A stretch of DNA of 64,000 nt from Nocardioides sp. GTDB lineage: Bacteria > Actinomycetota > Actinomycetes > Propionibacteriales > Nocardioidaceae. This document shows positions 57,267 through 64,000 of this stretch, piece after piece. The notes under the pieces were generated by a model. The model was not told the origin of the DNA. It made no database searches and worked only from the letters and a program-made list of their open reading frames with translations. Within the stretch, counting starts at the first letter, position 1; each line of letters starts with the position of its first letter. A program made the translations under genes and the position numbers. The stretch lies in assembly GCA_030698375.1 (NCBI GenBank), contig JAUYLL010000132.1:1-64000 (forward strand), in the 5' to 3' direction.

Positions 57267-58466
57267 TCAGCAACCCGCGCCGTCCTGCTCGCCCTCGAGC
57301 GTCCAGAGCAGGCTCGGGAGGGCCTGGGTCGCGGTGACGTTCCACTGCTGGAAGGTCTCCTCGAGCCCGTCCGCACGTCCTGCAGCCAGGGCAGCCTCGT
57401 CGAAGGCGATGGCACCGGCTTCGTCGTCCAGCTCGTCTCCGCACTCCTGGTCGGGGACCTGGAGCGCCCGGACCCAGGCCGCAGCCTGGGAAGCCTCGTC
57501 GTCCATGCCCCGGAGCCCGAGCGCCCACCCGGCCAGGCCTGTGCTGTTGGCGTTCGGGCCCCCGGTCTCCGCTCCGGCGTCGAACGCGCCGTCCGTCGTC
57601 TGACGCTGGACGAGCCACTCGGTGGCAGCGGTCAGCGCATCGTCGACCTCCGTATCCTCTGCCGCGAGTGCGTGGAGCTGGAGGATGACGGTCGCGGTGG
57701 TGTCGGGCCCAGCGTCGTCCGTTGCAGGAGTCGTGCAGTCCTGCGTCTCGGCGTCGATGTCCGGGAACTCCTGCCTGAAGTGACCGTCAGGGCACTGCTG
57801 GTCGAGCAGGTAGTCCAGTGCCTCCTGGGCGCGCGCCGACCCGGCCTCGTGCAGCCCGCGTACGACGAACGCCTGGCCGAGGCTGTTGGCGTACTGGTGG
57901 TCGGGCTCGCCCTGGGCGGTGTCGAAGCTCCGACCGACGGCGGGGCCGTCGTCGACGAGAAGGGACTCGGCGCGCTGGACCAGGTCGATCCCTCCAAAGC
58001 TCCCGGTGTCCCCGTCGACGAGGTCCGCCAGGACCAGCGCCTTCCCGGTGGCACCGGCGACCTCGCCGGAGGAGACCTCGCCGTCCTCACCCTCGAACTC
58101 GTACTCGACGTACGACCCCGCAGCGTCCTCGACCGCTGCCGCCACGGCCGAGATCGCATCCTCCTGGTCCCCGACGGCGTCCAGGGCGAGCGCAGCATCG
58201 ATGCTCTGGCCGTGGAGCGGACCGAAGTCCCCCTCGAGCAACCCGTCTTCGGCGAGCCGCTCCGCCAGCCAGGCAGCACCAGTTGCTGCCGGACCCGGGT
58301 CCGCACCGTCCGGAGGCGTGAGCGACGCGGGACTGGGGTCGGTGGTGGCCGTGCCCGACTCGGTGTCCGACCCCGACCCGGTGCATGCCGTGGTCATCGC
58401 GAACGCCAGGACGGCGCCGGTGGCGACGGCGACGCGGAGACGCACGCGTCGTGGGGTGGATGACAT
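57267..58466 (-). CDS. Alpha/alpha-toroid lipoprotein, transcobalamin-like (copy 1)
   Basis: 399 residues. Lipobox AMTTAC with C28, then a Thr/Pro linker and a helical-repeat domain of the prenyltransferase/squalene-oxidase type: SIDAALALDAVG, ANSLGQAFVVRGLHEAG, QCPDGHFRQEFPD, DTTATVILQLHAL, WLVQRQTTDGAFDAG, NSTGLAGWALGL. The same alpha6-alpha6 toroid forms the large domain of transcobalamin. No cyclase DxDD motif is seen. ATG at 58466 lies behind a sequestering hairpin of a cobalamin riboswitch. It forms a pair with the following DUF4430-like gene. Confidence 0.85.
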   Translation of the reverse strand: MSSTPRRVRLRVAVATGAVLAFAMTTACTGSGSDTESGTATTDPSPASLTPPDGADPGPAATGAAWLAERLAEDGLLEGDFGPLHGQSIDAALALDAVGDQEDAISAVAAAVEDAAGSYVEYEFEGEDGEVSSGEVAGATGKALVLADLVDGDTGSFGGIDLVQRAESLLVDDGPAVGRSFDTAQGEPDHQYANSLGQAFVVRGLHEAGSARAQEALDYLLDQQCPDGHFRQEFPDIDAETQDCTTPATDDAGPDTTATVILQLHALAAEDTEVDDALTAATEWLVQRQTTDGAFDAGAETGGPNANSTGLAGWALGLRGMDDEASQAAAWVRALQVPDQECGDELDDEAGAIAFDEAALAAGRADGLEETFQQWNVTATQALPSLLWTLEGEQDGAGC

Positions 58467-58474
58467 GGGTGGGT

Positions 58475-58677
58475 CCTTCCCGCTGCACACAGCGGAAGGA
58501 CACCTCGAAAGGCGACTCCTCCGCTGCTTTCCTCGACAGCGATCATGAGGACGCTCCGCGACGGGTGCTCCGGCTCGTGGCCCCGAGGGGCCACCTACGG
58601 TTGCGGGTCAGCGCCGGACTTCGACCGGCTTTCCCCAGCACGAGCGTGATGGTGTGGTGCTGCCCCTCGGTGAGGAG
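58475..58677 (-). ncRNA. Cobalamin riboswitch (copy 1, upstream of toroid lipoprotein)
   Basis: Minus-strand core GGGAAAGCCGGTCGAAGTCC continuing into GGCGCTGACCCGCAACCGT, the classical cobalamin-aptamer signature, followed by a GAGCCGGAGCACCCGTCGCG B12 box. The expression platform ends in a hairpin (CCTTCCGCTG / CAGCGGGAAGG, one bulge) that traps the GGAAGG ribosome site. Nearly identical to the copy at 61390-61592 with a constant 2,915-bp offset. Confidence 0.9.
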
Positions 58678-58688
58678 CGAAAGCAGGT

Positions 58689-58790
58689 TATCAGGACCCG
58701 GGATCGACCTCGCCACACCGCCGAATGCAGAGGGCAGCCGCCGGGCACGCGGCCCGGCGGCTGCCGTCTCACTCGTCGCGGTGCTCCTGT
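58689..58790 (-). pseudogene. Duplication scar: gatB end joined to start-less ecfT 5' fragment
   Basis: 58733-58788 matches the first 18 codons of ecfT (56524-56579) with a few substitutions; its start codon has become a non-start AGC/GAG context. 58689-58700 repeats the last bases of gatB (TATCAGGACCCG). About 30 bp of unmatched sequence joins them. This is the expected junction of a tandem duplication that ran from gatB's end into ecfT. Confidence 0.85.
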
Positions 58791-59732
58791 TCAGACCGCC
58801 CCGGTCCCCCGACGACGGCGTACGGCGGCTGCGACCGCGAGGGCGGCGAGCACACCGAGCAGCACCAGCGGCACTGCCAGCGGCAGACCCCCGTCCCCGG
58901 AGGCGGTCGGAGCCGCGGCGGACTCCTCGACGGCCTCGGGCTCGGCCTCGTCCGCCTCCGTGGTCCCAGCACTCGGTGTGGCCGAAGCGCTCGCCTCCGC
59001 CTCGGAGAGGGCGGCCGCACGGGCCCGACGACGCTCCCGGCGCTGCTCGCGCCCGGTCTCCCGCTCCTCCGCCACGGTGGCACCCGCACGGGTGTCCGAG
59101 CCGGAGCCCGGACCCGGTGCGGTCCGCGACCCTCCCGAGCCGGCCGGCGGAGCCGTGTCACCACCCGACGACCCTGGGGACGCCCCCGGTGCGGGCGCCG
59201 GCTTCGGCGTGGGTTGCGACGACGGCTTCGGGGCCGGCTTCGGCGCCGACGAGGCCACCGGCGGGGCGGTGCCGGGCGCCTTCCGACCGTTGCCGTCCTG
59301 CCACGCGAGGCCGATCGACCCACCCGCGGGGATGCGGAGGCTGGTGATGCCGGAGCTCGCGTAGCTCCACGTCCCGGACTTCCCGTCGGACCAGAACAGA
59401 CCCCAGTAGGCGTCGGCCGGAGGCGTGTTGACGCACGGGTCCGAGGACGGCGCACCGCTGACGCGGCACACGAAGCCCGGCTGCCGCTGGACGTACTCGA
59501 GCGGGTACCCGACGCTCGGCACGATCTCCGCGCCCGTCTTGCCTCCGCCGTCGGCGTCGCACGCCGAGGACAGCGACCCACCCAGGCCGCGGGCGTCGAC
59601 GACGACGCTCACGCCGTCACCGGGACCGCAGACCGCCGCGGTGGCCGGACCCGCCAGGGGCCCGACCAGCGCCGCGGCCACCACGAGCAACAGCGCCGGT
59701 CCGAGGGCACCGAGCGATCGTGTGCGCTGCAT
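58791..59732 (-). CDS. Secreted, membrane-anchored SCO2322/DUF4430-like protein (copy 2)
   Basis: 313 residues. Paralogue of the 225-residue copy: signal peptide, AVCGPGDGVSVVVDARGLGG, QPGFVCRVSGAP, YWGLFWSDGKSGTWSYAS, GGSIGLAWQ, then the same C-terminal helix and RRRRG. It differs by an inserted 85-residue linker, first Pro/Lys/Ala-rich (PKPAPKPSSQPTPKPAP) then Arg/Glu-rich. The long linker would place the domain further from the membrane. Its ATG is 2 bp after the toroid stop. No transporter genes follow directly; a riboswitch intervenes. Confidence 0.82.
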   Translation of the reverse strand: MQRTRSLGALGPALLLVVAAALVGPLAGPATAAVCGPGDGVSVVVDARGLGGSLSSACDADGGGKTGAEIVPSVGYPLEYVQRQPGFVCRVSGAPSSDPCVNTPPADAYWGLFWSDGKSGTWSYASSGITSLRIPAGGSIGLAWQDGNGRKAPGTAPPVASSAPKPAPKPSSQPTPKPAPAPGASPGSSGGDTAPPAGSGGSRTAPGPGSGSDTRAGATVAEERETGREQRRERRRARAAALSEAEASASATPSAGTTEADEAEPEAVEESAAAPTASGDGGLPLAVPLVLLGVLAALAVAAAVRRRRGTGAV

Positions 59733-59734
59733 GG

Positions 59735-61381
59735 TCAGCGCACCACGCGGAACGCCGCGCGCCCGACCCGCACCTTGGGCAGCACGCCGGTCGCGCGGAC
59801 CCGGGCCGGACCTGCCTTCGACAGGCGGACCCGGGCGACGAAACGGCCGCGCGGGCCTGCCTCGCCGCGCGCGACCCGGCGGCCGCGGACGAAGACCTGC
59901 GCGGGCTCGCCACCGACGAGGCCGCGGACCACGATGCGCTGGACGGTCCCGGCAGGCAGCGGACGCTTGGCGACCCGGACACCGAGCTCCTTCGGGACGA
60001 CGGCTCGGACCGTGGTCCGGTAGGCCTGGGTGGAGTCGGCCACCACGATGTCTCGGTTGCCCGCACGTCGCGGCAGCTTCACTGCGGACCGCACGCCCCC
60101 ACCGACCCCGGCGGCGTCGAGCGTGCGCGAGACCTTGCTGCGTACACAGACCGTCTCGCCCGGGGCGAGCCCGCGGACGGCGACCCGGTGGTTGGTGCTG
60201 GCGCGGCCCCACTCCTTGGCCGCGACGCGCACCGTGGCGCCCTTGCGTGCCCACAGAAGAGCGGGGACCGCCTGCGTAGCGGTGATGTTCCACTGCTGGA
60301 AGGCGTCGTCGAGGTCTCCCGTGCGTCCGGTGGCCAGCGCCCGGTCGTCGAAGGCCACGGCACCAGGCTCTGCGTCGAGAGCCGTGGTGCACGGGGAGAC
60401 CGGCTGCACCTGACGGGCCCGCACCCAGGCCGCGGCCCGGGCGGCAGGGGCGCCCGCGCCCCGGACACCCAGCGCCCAGCCGGCCAGGCCGGTGCTGTTG
60501 GTGTTCTCGCCCTCGGTGGCGGTGCCCGCGGTGAAGGCGCCGTCGGTCGCCTGGCGGCCGACGAGCCATTCGGTGGCGTCGGTCAACGCCGCGTCGACGA
60601 CAGGGTTCGTCCCTGCGAGGCCCTGGAGCTGGAGCACCACGATCGCCGTGGTGTCGGGACCGGTGCCTGCCGCAGCGGGTGTGGCGCAGCCCTGGTTCGC
60701 GGCCCCGATGTCGGGGAACGTCTGACGGAAGTGGCCGTCGGGGCACTGCTGGGACAGCAGGTAGTCCAACGCCTGCGGAGCGCGGAGCGAGCCGACCTCG
60801 TGCAGGCCACGAACGACGAAGGCCTGGCCGAGGCTGTTGGCGTACTGGTAGTCCGGAGCGTCCTGGGCCGTGTCGAAGATCCGGCCGGTGGCCGGCCCAT
60901 CGGCGACGAGCAGGGACTGGGCGCGCTCGACGAGGTCAATCCCTCCGAAGCTCCCGGGATTGGCGCCCACGAGGTTCGCGAGGACGAGCGCCTTGCCGGT
61001 GGCGCCGGCGACCTCGCCGTAGTACGTGGTGCCCCCGCTGTCGAAGGAGTACTCGACGTAGGACCCTGCGGCCTCCTCGAGCGCCGTGCCGATCGCGCTC
61101 ACGTCGGCACTACGGCCTCCGACGGCGTCGAGGGCGAGCGCGGCGTCGATGCTCTGGCCGTAGAGCGGGCCGAAGTCGCCGGGCAGCAGCCCGCCCTGGA
61201 GGCGCCCGGCCAACCAGGCGGCGCCCGCGGCGGCCGGACGGTCGTCAGCGGCGGAGGGGGCCGTAACGGGTACGGCGGAGGCGGCGCCCCCGACGGCGAG
61301 GACGGTGGTCGCGGCCACGGCCAGCGCGGTGCTGGTGGCGACGGTGACGCGCAGACGTGCGCGTCGTGGGTTGGGTGACAT
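59735..61381 (-). CDS. Secreted alpha/alpha-toroid protein with C-terminal beta domains, transcobalamin-like (copy 2)
   Basis: 548 residues. Cleavable signal peptide ending AVGGAASA (no lipobox), then the same toroid as copy 1 (SIDAALALDAVG, ANSLGQAFVVRGLHEVG, QCPDGHFRQTFPD, DTTAIVVLQLQ, WLVGRQATDGAFTAG, NSTGLAGWALGV). The last 150 residues are two basic beta-rich, Ig-like repeats (VAVRGLAPGETVCVRS, IVVRGLVGGEPAQVFVRG) absent from copy 1; these may bind the cell wall. Start ATG at 61381 follows the SD-sequestering hairpin. Confidence 0.85.
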   Translation of the reverse strand: MSPNPRRARLRVTVATSTALAVAATTVLAVGGAASAVPVTAPSAADDRPAAAGAAWLAGRLQGGLLPGDFGPLYGQSIDAALALDAVGGRSADVSAIGTALEEAAGSYVEYSFDSGGTTYYGEVAGATGKALVLANLVGANPGSFGGIDLVERAQSLLVADGPATGRIFDTAQDAPDYQYANSLGQAFVVRGLHEVGSLRAPQALDYLLSQQCPDGHFRQTFPDIGAANQGCATPAAAGTGPDTTAIVVLQLQGLAGTNPVVDAALTDATEWLVGRQATDGAFTAGTATEGENTNSTGLAGWALGVRGAGAPAARAAAWVRARQVQPVSPCTTALDAEPGAVAFDDRALATGRTGDLDDAFQQWNITATQAVPALLWARKGATVRVAAKEWGRASTNHRVAVRGLAPGETVCVRSKVSRTLDAAGVGGGVRSAVKLPRRAGNRDIVVADSTQAYRTTVRAVVPKELGVRVAKRPLPAGTVQRIVVRGLVGGEPAQVFVRGRRVARGEAGPRGRFVARVRLSKAGPARVRATGVLPKVRVGRAAFRVVR

Positions 61382-61389
61382 GGGTGGGT

Positions 61390-61592
61390 CCTTTCCGCTG
61401 CGCACAGCGGAAAGGCACCCCGAAGGGCGACTCCTCCGCTGCTTTCCTCGACAGCGATCATGAGGACGCTCCGTGGCGGGTGCTCCGGCTCGTGGCCCCG
61501 AGGGGCCACCTACGGTTGCGGGTCAGCGCCGGACTTCGACCGGCTTTCCCCAGCACGAGCGTGATGGTGTGGTGCTGCTCCTCGGTGAGGAG
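61390..61592 (-). ncRNA. Cobalamin riboswitch (copy 2, first in operon)
   Basis: Core GGGAAAGCCGGTCGAAGTCC leading into GGCGCTGACCCGCAACCGT lies at 61512-61550, and the B12 box GAGCCGGAGCACCCGCCACG at 61472-61491. The distal hairpin at 61390-61415 is a perfect 11-bp stem (CCTTTCCGCTG / CAGCGGAAAGG) whose 3' arm holds the ribosome site, 8 nt before the ATG. An upstream CAGCGG at about 61436-61441 could pair with CCGCTG as antisequestor. Translational control by adenosyl- or methylcobalamin is expected. Confidence 0.92.
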
Positions 61593-61605
61593 CGGGCGCA
61601 GGCTA

Positions 61606-63123
61606 TCAGGACCCGAGCTTCTCCAGGATGAGCTCTCGGACACGTCCGGCGTCGGCCTGGCCGCGCATCTGCTTCATCACCGCACCGATGAGCGCACCGG
61701 CCGCGGCGACCTTGCCGTCGCGGATCTTCGCGGCGACGTCGGGGTTGGCCGCGATGGCGTCGTCGACCGCCTCGGACAGCGCGCCCTCGTCGGAGACGAT
61801 CGCCAGACCACGCTTCTCCACGACCTCCTCCGGAGTGCCCTCCCCCGCGATGAGCCCGTCGAACACCTGGCGCGCCAGCTTGTCGTTGATCGACCCACCC
61901 TCGACGAGCGCCTGCACGGCCGCGACCTGCGTCGGGGTGACCCCCAGCGCGGGCAGTTCGACCCCGGCGTCGTTGGCCCGGCGGGCGAGCTCGGAGAGCC
62001 ACCACTTGCGGGCCGCGGCGGGGCTGGTGCCGGCCGCGATCGTCTCCTCCACCAGGGTCAGCGCGCCGGCCCCCACCGTGTCGCGCATCTCCAGGTCGGA
62101 GTAGCCCCACTCCGCCTGCAGGCGGGCCCGCCGCTGGGTCGGGTTCTCCGGGAGGGTGCCGCGCAGCTCCTCGACCCACTCGCGGCTCGGGGCAACGGGC
62201 ACCAGGTCGGGCTCGGGGAAGTAACGGTAGTCCTCGGCGTCGGACTTCTCCCGGCCGCTGGTGGTGACCCCGGTGTCCTCGTGCCAGTGCCGGGTCTCCT
62301 GCAGGATGCTGCCTCCGCCGCCGAGGATCGCGGCGTGCCGCTGCATCTCGTGACGCACGGCGCGCTCGACCGACCGCAGGGAGTTGACGTTCTTCGTCTC
62401 CGTGCGCGTCCCGAGCACCCCGGAGCCCTTCGGCGCCAGCGAGAGGTTCACGTCCGCGCGGATGGAGCCCTGGTCCATCCGCGCGTCGGAGACCCCGAGG
62501 GCGACGATCAGGTCGCGCAGCTGGGCGACGTACGCCTTGGCCACCTCGGGGGCCCGTGCTCCGGCGCCGACGATCGGCTTGGTGACGATCTCGATGAGGG
62601 GGATGCCGGCACGGTTGTAGTCGACCAGGGAGTAGTCGGCGCCGTGGATCCGCCCGGAGGTGCCGACGTGCAGGGACTTGCCGGTGTCCTCCTCCATGTG
62701 GGCGCGCTCGATCTCGACCCGGTAGGTCTCGACCTCGCCGTCCTCGGTGGGCACCGTGACGTCCATCCAGCCCTCGAACGCAATCGGCTCGTCGTACTGG
62801 CTGGTCTGGAAGTTCTTCGGCATGTCCGGGTAGAAGTAGTTCTTCCGGGCGAAGCGGCACCACTCGGCGATCTCGCAGTTGAGCGCCAGACCGATGCGGA
62901 TCGCCGACTCCACGGCCTTCCGGTTCACCGCCGGCATCGCCCCGGGCAGGCCGAGGCAGGTCGGGCAGACCTGCGTGTTCGGGTCGGCGCCGAACTCCGT
63001 GGGACACCCACAGAACATCTTGGTCGCGCTGTTCAGCTCGACATGCACCTCGAGGCCCAGCGCGGGGTCGTAGGTGGCCAGCACGTCCTCGAACGGCACC
63101 AGGGTCGTGGTCGCGGCGCTCAT
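61606..63123 (-). CDS. gatB: Asp-tRNA(Asn)/Glu-tRNA(Gln) amidotransferase subunit B
   Basis: tRNA-binding kinase subunit of GatCAB. The 505 residues include [22 protein letters not shown] (zinc cysteines with CPTCLG), [32 protein letters not shown], the YqeY-like C-terminal domain, and the end KLGS. ATG overlaps the gatA stop by 4 bp. Together with gltX and tRNA-Gln in this window it represents the indirect route to Gln-tRNA. Its last bases are duplicated at 58689. Confidence 0.97.
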   Translation of the reverse strand: MSAATTTLVPFEDVLATYDPALGLEVHVELNSATKMFCGCPTEFGADPNTQVCPTCLGLPGAMPAVNRKAVESAIRIGLALNCEIAEWCRFARKNYFYPDMPKNFQTSQYDEPIAFEGWMDVTVPTEDGEVETYRVEIERAHMEEDTGKSLHVGTSGRIHGADYSLVDYNRAGIPLIEIVTKPIVGAGARAPEVAKAYVAQLRDLIVALGVSDARMDQGSIRADVNLSLAPKGSGVLGTRTETKNVNSLRSVERAVRHEMQRHAAILGGGGSILQETRHWHEDTGVTTSGREKSDAEDYRYFPEPDLVPVAPSREWVEELRGTLPENPTQRRARLQAEWGYSDLEMRDTVGAGALTLVEETIAAGTSPAAARKWWLSELARRANDAGVELPALGVTPTQVAAVQALVEGGSINDKLARQVFDGLIAGEGTPEEVVEKRGLAIVSDEGALSEAVDDAIAANPDVAAKIRDGKVAAAGALIGAVMKQMRGQADAGRVRELILEKLGS

Positions 63124-64000
63124 GCGGAGGCTCCCTCTCGTCGGTCGAGCCCCGCGGGGAGCTCGGGCGGGGTCAGCGGGCCGCCCCAGCGGGCGTGCAG
63201 TGCTGCCTCGAGGGCGGCTCCGACCCGGTAGAGCCGGTCGTCGGCCAGCGCGGGCGCGAGCACCTGGAAGCCCACGGGCAGACCGTCCTCCTCGGCGAGC
63301 CCGGCCGGCACCGAGATGCCGGGGACGCCCGCGAGGTTGGCCGGGATGGTGGCGAGGTCGTTGAGGTACATCGCCAGCGGGTCGTCGAGCTTCTCGCCTA
63401 GGCGGAACGCCGTGGTGGGCGACGTCGGGGACACCAGCACGTCGACCTGTGCGAAGGCCGCCTCGAAGTCGCGGGAGATCAGGGTGCGTACCTTCTGGGC
63501 CTGGCCGTAGTAGGCGTCGTAGTAGCCGCTGGAGAGCGCATAGGTGCCGAGGATGATCCGGCGCTTGACCTCGTCGCCGAAGCCGGCGTCCCGCGTGGCG
63601 CGCATGACCTCCTCGGCCGACGGGTCGGGGACCCCTTCGGGCAGGACGCGCAGGCCGTAGCGCATCGCGTCGAACTTGGCGAGGTTCGAGGACGCCTCGG
63701 ACGGCATGAGCACGTAGTAGGCGGCGAGCGCGTGGACGAACTGCGGGCAGGAGACCTCGACGACCTCGGCTCCGGCCGCGACCAGGAGGTCCAGCGACTC
63801 GGTGAAGCGGGCCTGGACGCCGGCCTGGTAGCCCTCGCCCTGCAGCTCGGTGACCACGCCGACACGGAGGCCGGACAGGTCGCCGGTCGCCCCCTTGCGG
63901 GCCGCGCCGACCAGGTCGGGCAGCGGCTGGTCGACGGAGGTGGAGTCGCGGGGGTCGTGGCCACCGACGAGCTCGTGGAGCAGCGCGGCGTCGAGGACGG
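63120..64000 (-). CDS. gatA: Glu-tRNA(Gln) amidotransferase subunit A (5' end beyond window)
   Basis: C-terminal 293 residues of an amidase-family subunit that releases ammonia from glutamine for transamidation. Visible stretches are [68 protein letters not shown], and [19 protein letters not shown], all GatA-like; the Ser-Ser-Lys catalytic residues lie outside the window. Translationally coupled to gatB. Confidence 0.96.
   Translation of the reverse strand, partial: VLDAALLHELVGGHDPRDSTSVDQPLPDLVGAARKGATGDLSGLRVGVVTELQGEGYQAGVQARFTESLDLLVAAGAEVVEVSCPQFVHALAAYYVLMPSEASSNLAKFDAMRYGLRVLPEGVPDPSAEEVMRATRDAGFGDEVKRRIILGTYALSSGYYDAYYGQAQKVRTLISRDFEAAFAQVDVLVSPTSPTTAFRLGEKLDDPLAMYLNDLATIPANLAGVPGISVPAGLAEEDGLPVGFQVLAPALADDRLYRVGAALEAALHARWGGPLTPPELPAGLDRREGASA

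Noticed and set aside
57267-58466. Assignment of the toroid proteins as terpene cyclases or prenyltransferases
   Set aside because: The fold repeats match, but no DxDD or zinc/catalytic motif is visible, both proteins are exported, and both sit under B12 riboswitches.
58791-60746. 651-codon minus frame covering the SCO2322-like copy 2
   Set aside because: The first 338 codons are a shadow of the toroid gene; the signal peptide at MQRTRSLG marks the real start.

Overview
The window is 64 kb of very GC-rich chromosome from an actinobacterium, most likely a Nocardioides-like member of the Propionibacteriales (lineage inferred from gene content, not searched). Supporting signs are a DivIVA-domain protein next to yceD-rpmF-rnc as in mycobacteria, an HU protein with a long Lys/Ala tail, an F420-pathway guanylyltransferase, many GTG starts, and glutaminyl-tRNA made through GltX plus GatAB. 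Most of the window is ordinary core chromosome on the minus strand.

Region by region: 1-7.6 kb holds rnc-rpmF-yceD, a SepIVA-like gene, coaD, rsmD, recG, a FakA/DAK2 gene and rpmB. 7.6-20.2 kb holds thiL, a stand-alone Lrp/AsnC sensor domain, a DUF3515 lipoprotein, ddl, a trans-sulfuration PLP enzyme, gpsA-plsC, cofC/fbiD, hupB, leuCD with a divergent IclR regulator, ogt and an Ada-AlkA protein. 20.2-26.1 kb looks imported: a flavoprotein, a nuclease/sphingomyelinase-fold protein with an inserted repeat block, and a metal P-type ATPase. It lies between a 55-bp duplicated piece of ada and a tRNA-Gln/tRNA-Glu pair. 26.4-50.4 kb is dominated by branched-chain amino acid synthesis (cimA, ilvE, leuB, ilvBNC, ilvD) with gltX and serA. 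At least two and probably three of these transcription units start with short leader peptides rich in Ile/Val/Leu codons and attenuator-like hairpins. Two tiny genes absent from ordinary calling (41 and 35 codons) fit between these genes.

50.5-61.6 kb ends in the most interesting block. It is a minus-strand operon with two cobalamin riboswitches. Each controls a secreted alpha/alpha-toroid protein followed by a membrane-anchored SCO2322/DUF4430-like protein, and the downstream copy continues into a complete ECF transporter (EcfT, fused EcfAA', S component). The toroid plus DUF4430-like pair recalls the two domains of animal transcobalamin and intrinsic factor, split into two proteins. The block arose by tandem duplication: the scars are a start-less fragment of ecfT and the last bases of gatB lying between the two copies. 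gatB and a partial gatA close the window.

Together the genes suggest an aerobic heterotroph that makes its own branched-chain amino acids, using the citramalate route to isoleucine, and that invests in scavenging corrinoids under B12 riboswitch control.
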